64,000 bases of DNA from Albugo candida (taxonomy: Eukaryota > Oomycota > Peronosporomycetes > Albuginales > Albuginaceae). Position numbers and translations under genes: made by a program. Location: assembly GCA_905220665.1 (NCBI GenBank), contig CAJNAR010000144.1, positions 558,001 to 622,000 on the forward strand, given 5' to 3'. Shown one piece after another: positions 21,605 to 31,547 of the stretch. The notes under the pieces are model-generated. The model had not been told where the DNA came from. It did not search any database and saw only the letters and a program-made list of their open reading frames with translations. Position 1 is the stretch's first letter. Each line of letters starts with the position of its first letter.

Positions 21605-22866
21605 TTATGCAGAGACTTTCAAACGCATTTTTGGATTGATGCATACCAGTCGACGTATTTGAAGATCTTCTGGCCTATGCTTTGGGCCTTTTGGGATAGA
21701 GCGATTTTTATTGCGAATTATTTTTTCAGACGGTGTTATATAGATCGACCGACGCAAATATTCCGAGTCTCTGACATCAAGTACCGTTGCCCTAATATCT
21801 TTGCCAGAAGTGCCTGTGGTTGCAGTAGCATTTTCCATCATACTATTGCTGCGTACTATGGAGATACCATTCATAGATAGCATATTGCCCCTGAATTGAC
21901 TGTGATCGATCAATTCAAAATCAATGCATTGCTTGCTCTTGGCAATAACTTCGGGTGAGGAAACCAAATTCCATCTTTTATAATCATAATCTTGTTCAAC
22001 TCTAAGAAATCTTCGCCACATTTTTGCTGCTGCTCCTACTTCCAGAAATACTGGTGGTAGATCCGAAGAACAGGAAGGGCACTTGAATGCTGCACATAGT
22101 CTATAATCCCAAACTTCCAATATGATAGAACCTGCATAGTTGTAGTAGTGGATCTAGATGCACGTAGATAATATACTCAGTCTTGACAGGACCTTTCTTA
22201 CCATCTCTTGAAGACCCTCTGGAACGTTGCCTGCATCCAAAGTTTGCAGAAAATATCTGATTTGACATGAAGACTTTGTGTGACAGCGAAATTGTAGCAA
22301 GATACTTTTTCACTAGCTTACCGTGCAGTGTCGTCGTATGGCTGGGCGTACCCTTGGACCGGTTGCCTTGCCTCTGTGTAATGCTGACAAACAAATGCAT
22401 CCTCGAATAAAGCCACGAGTAAAGTTATATCAAGAGTGTAGAGTGAATCAATTAGGTTTGCATAATCTCCAGAATAGGCTGGGACTGCTATCGTGCTCTG
22501 AGTGCGAATTGTTTTTTTCTGATCCTCGGGATGCGATGTATGTGTGCTAGGAATAGGTAAGTTTGAAAGTGTAGCTTCTAACGAATCAATGATCAATCCC
22601 ATCACTACGTTATTCCCATTTGCATGCATTTTCATCATATCGTTGAATCCTGGATCAGACGACTCACTAGGTTTGTCGGTTTTAAGGAGCATGCATTGCT
22701 GGTCTTTGATCGGATACTTCTGCTGAATACACGGACTTTGTTTCTCCGTATTTAATTTGCCACATACTGAGTTTTCCGATCCAACCGATACTTCAAACTC
22801 AACACCAATCGAGTAGGAGAACTCATCCTGCGTTATATTGATGGGCATACGACCGCAACGCTTCAA
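21605..22866 (-). CDS. Unknown protein, alternative splice paths
   Basis: The first exon (22320..22866) begins MKRCGRMPINITQDEF and includes a helical stretch LIDSLYTLDITLLVALFED. The donor CG|GTAAGC at 22319 has two usable acceptors. Acceptor CAG at 22257 followed by three more exons reads ...RYFLQTLDAGNVPEGLQEM...VLSYWKFGIIDYV...; it needs a 38-nt last intron. Acceptor CAG at 22231 gives ...RRQRSRGSSRDG...SIILEVWDYRLCAAFKCPSC... with one intron fewer. Both end in the same tail ...VEQDYDYKRWNLVSSPEVI..., stop at 21605. I recognise no family. It is divergent from TRM112, with 75 nt between starts. Confidence 0.5.
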
Positions 22867-22941
22867 GATCGCGATCCGGTCAGGATAACGCTTGGACCGA
22901 GCCGGTAGTGGCTCTCAAGTGGACCACATTGGTCAAGAATC

Positions 22942-23313
22942 ATGCGTCTGGTGACACATAACATGCTGATATGCAATAAGAAGGGAGTGACGAATGGATT
23001 CCCGCTCCGAATTGAAGCTGAGGACATTGATGTGATAGAGTCTGAGTTTCGACCTGAATTCCTGCAGAAATTGCTTGGCAAGCTCGACTATTCAGCATTT
23101 TTGCAAGCAGCGACATCTTTGAAACTTGCTGAAAAGCTACCCTCATGCCTCACAGAAGATGTGTACGAAGACGATCAAGCGATGAAGAATATCCATCATG
23201 TAATGTTTGATGTCCACATACAAAAGGGAAGACTCATTTGTCCCGAATCCAATCGAGAATTCCCAATTGTCGACGGAATACCCAACATGCTTCTGAATGA
23301 TGATGAAGTTTGA
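22942..23313 (+). CDS. TRM112: TRM112 methyltransferase activator subunit
   Basis: Single exon of 123 residues, the usual family size. It matches Trm112 throughout: MRLVTHNMLICNKKGV at the start, GFPLRIEAEDIDV, EFRPEFLQKLLGKLDYSAFLQA, IHHVMFDVHI, and the zinc-ribbon end LICPESNREFPIVDGIPNML. One cysteine pair of the zinc ribbon seen in yeast is incomplete here, as in animal homologues. TRM112 is the obligate partner of methyltransferases acting on tRNA (Trm9, Trm11), 18S rRNA (Bud23) and release factor (Mtq2). Confidence 0.93.
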   Translation: MRLVTHNMLICNKKGVTNGFPLRIEAEDIDVIESEFRPEFLQKLLGKLDYSAFLQAATSLKLAEKLPSCLTEDVYEDDQAMKNIHHVMFDVHIQKGRLICPESNREFPIVDGIPNMLLNDDEV

Positions 23314-23407
23314 TTCGGTAAATTAGAGTATATTGAAATGTTTTTGATTCATAGATATTCTCTCTCAGAGTGCCAGTCCTTTGGGTTTTTGTATTTGTTG
23401 AGGCGAT

Positions 23408-24603
23408 CTACAAATTGAAACCGCCGAATATTAGTCTTCGGACGATTTGTGAGTGATTTATGGCATTTGACCGATTTTGGGAAAGCGACGGTTTATCTTC
23501 TCCTAAATCATCGAGTGATATCTTTTCCCTTCCATCACTTGCATGATCCAGTTCTGCCAAAGCTTTGATCCATTGCACGCGAAGCTCAAAAGGTCCTTCC
23601 TCTTGATCTGAGATGGCGAATCCAATCTGGTTAAGTTATAATCGAATTAGGCTGCATGCTTTTTAATCACGTCAAATTGCTTACGTTGAGTAGTTTGGAG
23701 GGATCCAAGACGGTTGCATCGTCCAATTTGACATATCCCCTTGACGTTAATAAAAGTGCGCTAAACGGTAGCTAAAGACAAGCGGAACCGTAGATTCTCG
23801 ATCTGATAGATCCGTTATTAAGCCTCACCTCAATGTCAACCCATTTTCCAGCTGGTGCTTTGATAAATCCCTTAAAGTACTTCAAATGAGGCAAGTCCGG
23901 AACCAATGAGAATACTCACCATATGTATGTCAAACGGGTTCCATCCTTCTGTCTGTATATTCACACGAAATCTGTTTGAGGACGCTACGTAAGCAAAGAA
24001 TCGAAATTGCAATCGTTTTTTTTATCCCCACATTCGCCCGTCCGTTTTAACACGCATTTGCAATCCTTGATAGCCGAATAGCTGGACACCTTTTGGTCTC
24101 GGTGCTCTCACCGCACAATAACCACTGCGAACGATGCCGGCCTCGGTCGGTTCACAAGCCATACTCAAACGACCAGAAAATACCGCTATATGAAATGGAT
24201 TAGCAGCACAGCCATTGTGATATAGAGTACTAACCGCACGGAAGATTATCGACAGATGCGTTTTCATCAAGCTTTTCAGTAGATTGATTTGTCCTGCAAA
24301 GATGGCTCCATTGGCTCTGAGACATCCCTACAAAAAATGCTGTGTCACAGCATTCCTCAGCATTCATATATACGAATCAATACCTCCAATAGATCGATCT
24401 GTGCTAACTACCCAATTGCTCAGATCATGTTCATAACGAAAGTCATATAAAACCTTTTCTTTTGGAATGCTTAATGGAACGCCTAACGCTAACGACAATA
24501 GTGAAATAAATGCTTTCGTTCACTTGCGAACATGTCATTAACTTTTCTTTGATCTCAAAAACAGCGTCTCTGCGGATGTAGCCAATTTGTGCAAAAAGCT
24601 CAT
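23408..24603 (-). CDS. NDUFAF1: Complex I assembly factor CIA30 / NDUFAF1
   Basis: Eight exons (24543..24603, 24384..24482, 24235..24327, 24032..24185, 23920..23971, 23829..23879, 23685..23771, 23408..23626) sum to 272 codons with all seven introns (40-60 nt) in GT...AG form. CIA30 landmarks: LSNWVVSTDRSIGG, AVFSGRLSM, YCAVRAPRPKGVQLFGYQGL, MRVKTDGRIFRVNI, WVDIELPFSALLLTSRGYV, and SKLLNIGFAISDQEEGPFEL (galectin-like strand order). In mitochondria CIA30 binds an intermediate of the complex I membrane arm. The 40-nt intron 23880..23919 is the shortest secure one in this gene. Confidence 0.9.
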
Positions 24604-24655
24604 TTTAACGACTAAGTCACCTTCTTAAATACGCTATTTCACCTAGGAATTAAAC
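24604..24655. promoter_or_regulatory. 52-nt bidirectional promoter between CIA30 and CDK starts
   Basis: The two ATG codons (24603 on minus, 24656 on plus) point away from each other with only 52 nt between them, so both 5' UTRs and core promoters must lie here or overlap coding sequence. The sequence is AT-rich; no TATA box is convincing. Confidence 0.5.
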
Positions 24656-26234
24656 ATGAGTCTCCACTTACCGAAGCATCATTGGGGAACTCGGCAGGTT
24701 GATGCATACGAAAAAATGGAATGCATTGGCGCTGGCACATATGGGTACTACGAATTGAGAAGTGACCGAGCCTCCAAAATGACAGTGTCTTGACCACAGG
24801 CAAGTATATATGGCGAAAGATAAAGCATCCGGCGAAGTGGTGGCTATCAAGAAGATCCGAAGTTTGAACGAGATACAAGGGGTAAATAGAGTCGTGATGT
24901 AGAAATTGCTGTGGACAAAAACTGATAAATCTACCCGAGCAGCTACCGGTGACAACCATTCGTGAGATCAAGGTTTTAAAAGGCTTACGCCATCGGAATT
25001 TAGTGGAATTGAAAGAGGTCGTGGTGTCAACATCAGAAGAGAAAGACGACGGTAAGTGGTCATAACATTTTCTGTCTTAAAAGTCAAGACACGTGGAAAT
25101 GTTAGGATTTAGCGAGAAGGAGGATGTCCTAGAGTACTGTCATGGATCTATATACTTGGTCTTGGAGTATGTTGAGCATGATTTAACGGGTCTTCTCGAT
25201 CGACAGTACATGTAAGACAGGCATGCATATAAAGAGATCGTGACAACCCTTCAAAAAATTACTTGATTGTAGGTTCAGTGACACTGAGATCAAATGTATA
25301 ATGCATCAGCTTCTGGATGTGATGAAACACATGCACAGTATCGATATAATCCACAGGTTTGCAAAATCTTTCGACTATTTTTTCTCTACGCGTAATACAT
25401 CAGAGCCTTGGTAGGGATATCAAGTGTTCCAACCTGCTTTTAACGAAGACGCATCTTCTTAAACTAGCCGATTTTGGGCTAGCAAGGTCGATTCGTGGTG
25501 ATCAGGTATTCACGAACAAGGTCGTCACTCTGTGGTATCGGGCGCCAGAATTACTGCTTGGTGCCACGAGTTATGATGCTAGTATTGACATGTGGAGCAT
25601 TGGATGCGTGTTCGCGGAGCTATATATTGGGCACCCACTATTCCAGGGAAAGACTGAACTGGAGCAAATCACTAGAATCTTTGAACTTTGTGGCACTCCA
25701 ACGCAGGAAAGCTGGCCCGACTATAAATTTTTGCCATTAACCAACAAATTTGTATCGGAGAAACCAAAATCGAGGAAATTGAAGGAGTACCTCCTGCGCG
25801 AAGTCTCTGCTCGAAAAAGAATGTTCCCCAAAGGAGCTATCGAATTGATTGAATCGCTACTGAATTTGGACCCGGAGCAACGACCCACGACAGAGGGATG
25901 TCTACAATCCCTGTACTTCCAAACCCGACCATACACCCCGGATGATCCTAGAAGCCTTCCAGAAATCAGCAATCTTCCTCCATCTCATGAGTATCAAACA
26001 AAAAAAATCCGACGTGAGCAAGCAAAGCAGCTTGTTGGCGGGGGTCACAGCAGTACTACTAATGGAGGAAATAGCGGAAATAGCAAACCACGTATATCTA
26101 CATCTACCAAGCAAAGCCCGCGCGCGACCGGATTCGATCCAGGATCCAAACGTGCTGACGATAATTTAGCCAAATCAGAAATACCTGCTTCAAGTGACAG
26201 AAGCGATTCACTCAAGAAGCGTCGACGCGACTGA
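24656..26234 (+). CDS. CDK9/CDK12-type cyclin-dependent kinase
   Basis: Six exons (24656..24744, 24800..24881, 24943..25051, 25106..25211, 25273..25356, 25415..26234) give 429 residues. Kinase motifs: GAGTYGQVYMAK (P-loop), VVAIKKIR (Lys of subdomain II), LPVTTIREIKVLKGLRH in place of PSTAIRE, LEYVEHDLTGLLD, HRDIKCSNLLL (catalytic loop, made by splicing), LADFGLA, activation-loop FTNKVVTLWYRAPELLLG, and DMWSIGC. The TTIRE helix and the HDLTGL motif place it with transcriptional CDKs (CDK9, CDK12/13, plant CDKC) that phosphorylate the RNA polymerase II tail. A low-complexity Ser/Asn/basic tail follows the kinase. Confidence 0.92.
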
Positions 26235-26295
26235 GACAGCCGATAAATCATAAAAATCTAAAGGCATTCAGTATTCTGATACAACCAAAGACTCA

Positions 26296-27319
26296 CTACT
26301 GCGTCAAACGAGCCTTACTTCCATACGGATTTGCCGACGTTTTTTGAAGCTTTGAGACGATACTGTTATTACGCTGACAATATACAAAGAAACCAACTTA
26401 CTTGCAGTAAAAGCGATGGATTCTTGACCTTGACTATATTATTGACTTCCTGTAATACCACGTTTAGGTTCATTAGTGTATCTACCATGAAGTCGATCAG
26501 CACTCACACAGAGCCTCGTTTGTAGAATTTGTAGACGAGCTTTCATAGCATTATACCGAAAAGTGAGATGTTGCCGGATCAAGTCATCGCTACAGCGCAT
26601 GAAATCTATAGATAATAATTCTACGAATTTGTACTCCATATTTTGGATGAAATCCAGACGAGCTCGACCATCTGCTTGCATGAGATAAACAGCTAGATGG
26701 TTTTGTGGTTCTTTGATACAGTTGTTCAGCATCCGAATCAACACGTTAGCGTAGTCTGGAAATTCGATCATTAGCTTTTGATGCTGCTGCATGGTAAGGA
26801 AGCTTTTTTCGTCGCAAGTGTGTGCATAAAGAAAGAACAAATCACTCTCCGTTGATAACTCCAGTCTGAGTTGACGTAAAGCACCCTCCTCGTTCTAAGG
26901 TAGAGCATTCGTATCATCGAATTTGAAGATGTATGAGAAGGTAACCTGAACGAACCATGACCAATATCTTCACCCTGATTGCTTCAAGTGTACCAACTTG
27001 TTGTGGCACGTTATCCGTATCCTTTCATGTGGGCACATACGTATATAGAATGACAAGACCAATTGATGAGACAATTACCTGAATACGTAATTCCAGTGGT
27101 GTTTCACGATCATATATTACGCGAAATCCTCCAACTATGAAGCGAGTCAGTCACATGTAAGCTTATTCTGGCAACAAAACACGACAGAGCAGCACCTAAG
27201 CTTGGATCCATTTCCTCCATTGTGAGAACAGGGATTAGATGGTTACTATCAAAGGCCGAACCGGATGGCTGATTCAGTGAATTTGCATCTTCATATTTGA
27301 TTGTAGAATGTCCATTCAT
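26296..27319 (-). CDS. SAS-6 head-domain protein lacking a long coiled coil
   Basis: Start ATG 27319 (MNGHSTIKYEDANS). Exons join to give a disordered leader, then VGGFRVIYDRETPLELRIQ, RVKILVM, a short charged run into LRLELSTESDLFFLYAH, and the long exon 26439..26840 region: CDEKSFLTMQQHQKLMIEFP, FVELLSIDFMRCSDDLIRQHL. These are SAS-6 N-terminal head motifs (FFLY, KVxQGLLVDF equivalent, LxL...DDxxIxxxL). The head drives nine-fold cartwheel assembly in centrioles. After a short helix the frame ends within 20-30 codons (stop at 26296 or 26315 depending on the last junction), so the long coiled coil of SAS-6 is absent, as in SAS6-like (SAS6L) proteins. Confidence 0.75.
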
Positions 27320-27457
27320 ACTTTGGCGTCCAAAAGTCGGGAGCAATCCTCGTTCGTTTTGCGGCGAGTCTGTAGAGAAGCTGAGACTAATTTAATATTC
27401 TGAGATAATTATAACTGCGCATGCCATGAACTCGATTCTCATTTTACTTCACGGTAA

Positions 27458-29657
27458 ATGACATCCAGCATCAGACTACATAGGCTTGAATCAAGCGACC
27501 GACTGAATCTTGATAATTTTGATGATGGGAACCACACACTACCGATACTCACGAGCCCGCGGTCTATTGAGGTAACGAAGTTTGATCATTTCTTCACAAA
27601 GAAACTTATGGTACGTCGTATAGGCATGCCGAATGCTCGGAGTCGAACCAGAAGAATTAATCAAGCGCCCAATGGACTATTTTATCGACAAGTATGGGAG
27701 TAGAGAGCGTTTCGAGCTAATCACGAAACGTTACCATCGATATGAGAGAATCAGATGCATTCTTCTATCTAATGTGCGTGAGCAGCGTGCAAGTATCATA
27801 GAAGCAGCACTGGACGGTACCCATAGCCCCTTACTGACACGAGTCAAGTCCTTGGAACAAGTAGCTGCATCTGATGGATCTGTTTCGCCTTCCGAAAAAC
27901 GTGATGTGGCAATCGACATTCTGATGAAAGAAAGGCAGCGTCTTGATCGGTTTGAACGCCAGCAAGCACAAGAAGTGGAACGCTTGTTGCAGTATGAGAT
28001 AAATTTGTCTCGAGTACAACAAGAATTGGTCAGAAAAGAGGAGAGGCAGAAACGTGAAGAAGCTGCGCGGGCGAGGGATAAGATGCGTCGTCAGCGGGAG
28101 GCTGACGAAAAGAAACGACAAGTAGAATTGTCACGACCGGGAGAGCGCCGGCGAGAAATTGAGCTTGCGAGAAACAATGCACAAGAAAATCAAGGAGAGA
28201 CACTTTGTCCCGACCAACCTACAAGACAGGATGAAGAATGGCGGCGACGAGATGCGAGTTTGAGGGCAGAATATTATCAATTGCAGCAACGCCAAGACAT
28301 TGAGCGCAAACAAAAGGAGATGGTTGAACGAGATTCACAACGCCGTCATCTTATACAGACAAAACGTGAGCAAAAAGCTCAGGAAATCGCCGAGAAACAG
28401 AGACGAAATAAAATGAGAATCATGCTGGTACTTAAGGAAAAGGAGGAGATACGAGCAGAACAACTGCGTGCTTTTGAACGCAAACAAGAAGAAAGTGAAG
28501 CACGAAGGCAAAAGTACAATGAAGAGTGTCAAGTACGAGAACAACAAAATCAAATCAGAGCTTTGCAAAAAAAAGAAGCGACCGAAGTGGTTCAACGACA
28601 TCTCTATTATTCTGCGCAACAATGTCGTGAACGATCAACGCAACTCAGTCATCAGGTCGATGAGCGATTACAGAGGAAAGAATTGGAGAAACACAAAGCG
28701 CGACTTTTTCACATACGAGAACAAACACGAAAGGCGCATAAAAGGAAGTTGGTACACCGGCAAAAAGAGGAACAGCTGCAACAGAAGCAAGCTAGCTTGA
28801 TCCGCAAAGTAGAGGAGAAAGCAATGTCTACAAGATCAATGCAAGAACAGAAAAAAAAGAACTTAAAGTCCAGATATGAAGATGCTTTGCTACGAGATGA
28901 AGAACTCCAGGCGGCCCTTGCGAGACGCGAGAAAGCTGATGCATATCGTGTCTCATATCTATTGGAAAGAATAGCCATGGATGATGAAAAATCTCGGCGC
29001 GTGCGAGACGAACGAAATAGCTTATTGCGTCGTCGTGAAGAAATCAAACGTGCTGCTGAAAAGGAAAAGCTTGGACTGGTGCAAGCTCTTCAGAAATTGA
29101 AGATCAGAAGAATGTCCCATGGTATGGCTTCACGATTACTTGATCAACTACAGAGCACAAAACTTTCGGGCATCGATATAACCTCCAGTTCAGCAGCGAA
29201 ATATCGAAAACATTTTGATGACTGTCGAAAACATAAGACGGCTGATGGCAACGAACGTGTTCGTCCACGTTCAGCTTGCTCAACGTACACTACATCTTCT
29301 CCTTCCACTTGGTCTGGCTCCATCCCTTTGAAGAAACTGAAAGAAGTGCAGAGTGATACTGACCCGGCTGAAGATCATCTACCGGATACAAAGGCCATGG
29401 ATGACACGCTCAGAGACATCCAAAAACGGCAAAATCGAGAATTAATTGATATATTGGAGGAAGAGTATGAGGCAGAAATAGAACGTCAAAATATTCTTGA
29501 TCAGCAAACTGATTTGCCAGAGCGGTTGCGCTTGGAAAATCAATTCAACGGGCAAAGAATGTTTGCTAGCGAGCGAATCAAGAAGCTGACACAAGAGCAT
29601 GAGCACATGCTACATGATTACATTCAATCTCGGCCAGTGGCCGCTTCGAATTCATAG
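27458..29657 (+). CDS. CCDC177-type coiled-coil protein
   Basis: Two exons (27458..27571 and 27624..29657; 52-nt intron GTAACG...TATAG) give 715 residues. The conserved N-terminal box spans the junction: LDNFDD...LTSPRSIEACRMLGVEPEELI. This LTSPRSLEAC-G-xP-EL wording I associate with CCDC177. A second block YHRYERIRCILLSNVREQR follows. Residues about 150-520 are almost continuous Arg/Glu/Lys/Gln coiled coil, then a Ser/Thr-rich linker and a final helical region. The animal protein is poorly characterised and found in ciliated lineages; a cytoskeletal role is inference. Its stop is only 48 nt from the stop of the convergent HAUS6 gene. Confidence 0.7.
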
Positions 29658-29704
29658 ATTTGTAGCATCAATAATTATCAAAATCTTGAGAATGAGTAGG
29701 ATTT

Positions 29705-31476
29705 CTATATTTCATAATCCAAATGCCGAGCTACGATCTCAACCGATCCAGTAAGCTGATCAGGAAAGGTAGATCTCACAGCTTCATCGTTTTCCATTGG
29801 TACATCTTGTGACGTTTCTTCAACACATTTCTTTCTCGCAGCTTCCCGGACACAATTTGCAGTTATTTCAGAAAGTTCATTCATTGAAATCTTTCTCAGC
29901 GAGTCCACAAGACTGGCTTCTTCCTGATCCTTTCCGCTTAGTGCACCAATTTTTTTGGGAGTGCTTTCACATCGAGGCGTTAGAGGACAGAACTCATTCA
30001 TCATGCCAGTCTTGCGACGTGTAGTCAGCTGAACGCACGTTTTCTTTTAGCCAAGTCGTTGCTGGCTCTGAGATTAACAACTGATTCTTGCAGTTCTTTC
30101 ATTACGCTTTGAGTACACGCAACATAACGCCGGAGATCGTCGATGGTTGTCCCTTGTGATGTCATCTCTGCTATATCGACAACTCGTTCGAAATTGATAT
30201 GTTGCAAGTGATTTTGGGCGCCAGCAATGAAGATTCTGGAGTCCCGTACTACGTCCAGGAGATCTACTTTTCGACCAGCTTTGCGCATACTATTTTCTCC
30301 TTGCATGAAAGATCCATCTAGTCGCGGTCGACTATCAGCGTACTGCATCGCCGTTTCTATGATTTTATGATTAGCCTTAGTCTGGTCCGTCTCGGAAAAT
30401 CTTTTGATTGCATCCCATCCGTGTTGTATTGTCAGCATCGAAGCTTTTCGTTCAGCTTCATCCAAAGAAGTGAGAATGCTGCGTTGTGAGGATGCTGACG
30501 AGTTTGTTTGAACTTCCTCCAAACTACGCTACGATACATGTACTGGTCAGTGAATACTATGATAAGCATAATGAGATGCTCACCTGCAGATGACTGAGCT
30601 CCTGTATCTGATTTGTTAATGTCCGTGCGAAAGAAGCCCACTGTTCTTGCATAGCGATTCGTTCAGCACATTTCTTCTTGAATGTTTGTGTTTTAAAGAC
30701 AATCATATTCTTAAGTAGAAATCCATTTTAGTAACAGAATCATGCAGCCTAATGACCATGATAGAGTAAACCCACTTGCGTCGCTGCAATGATCTCAGAC
30801 GATCCTTTCAATCCTCTCAAGCTCGACTTATCCCAGTCGCCGGGTGCTTTCACATAAGAATAGGCTTCAAAGTCATTCTTGAGCTTATTCTTCACAATGT
30901 ATGTACTCAACCGCCATATTAGATCAATAACCCTGACTTCTATTCAATTGAGAAAACTTGAATACTGTTTTTGCGCTCCTTACCCACCTTGGCCCATGGC
31001 CTGCTGCGATGCGCGATACCTGACTAGACCCAATCGGCAGGTCTCCTTGTCTTTCCAACTCTTGGAGTATGATCTAAAATTAGGCTTAGTAATGAGAATG
31101 TCCTAATCAACAATAACTTAAAGTACCTGAGCTTTTCTTTTGAAGGTAGACTTATCTAGTAAAGTTACAAAAGGCCAGCAGTATCGTATCTCCTACTCCC
31201 AATGGCTTTCTTTAGTCCGAAGTTACTGTCAGATAAATATTACATCACCTCTTTCTGGTCGGACGGAGTGTGAAGGAGGAGAAGATAGAGTATGCTTAAT
31301 AGCATCCGTTCATTCGGCTGATTGAACATTCCAGGCACTAGCTTGGAGATGTTTGATGTCAATTTTTTTGACGCATCGTTCTTTTTTTGTGCCACTGGTA
31401 TCAATTCATTCTCTATGCCAAGCAATTTCAGATTTTGGATCATCAGGTGCTCCTTTCTCCATTGCGCAGGCAGCAT
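29705..31476 (-). CDS. HAUS6: Augmin-like complex subunit 6 (HAUS6)
   Basis: Start ATG 31476 (MLPAQWRKEHLMIQNLKLLG). Exons rebuilt by splicing give the HAUS6 N-terminal domain: LLSILYLLLLHTPSDQKE, a tiny KAIG exon, STFKRKAQ, IILQELERQGDLPIGSSQVS, AAGHGPR then VIDLIWRLSTYIV. Plant and animal HAUS6 share the ELExQGxLP...GPRFVELLWQLS wording. Downstream come coiled-coil exons (FKKKCAERIAMQEQW..., TLTNQIQELSHLQ), 30025..30522 and the last exon from 29705, linked by a 53-nt intron near 30029..30081. Augmin recruits gamma-tubulin to spindle microtubules for branching nucleation. The first intron is only 39 nt. Confidence 0.8.
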
Positions 31477-31547
31477 ATTTCGAATTACACTAATATGCTC
31501 GAGTACAAGCCCCTATGTTGAAGTAGCTTTTGCCACTTACTTTGGCG
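31477..31547. promoter_or_regulatory. 71-nt divergent promoter between HAUS6 and the calpain gene
   Basis: The start codons of the two genes (31476 on minus, 31548 on plus) face outward with 71 nt between. No consensus element stands out. Confidence 0.45.

Noticed and set aside
28335..28622. Hydrophobic minus-strand frames opposite the CCDC177-type coiled coil
   Set aside because: Leu/Phe/Ser-rich frames are the expected complement of Lys/Glu/Arg-rich coiled-coil codons.
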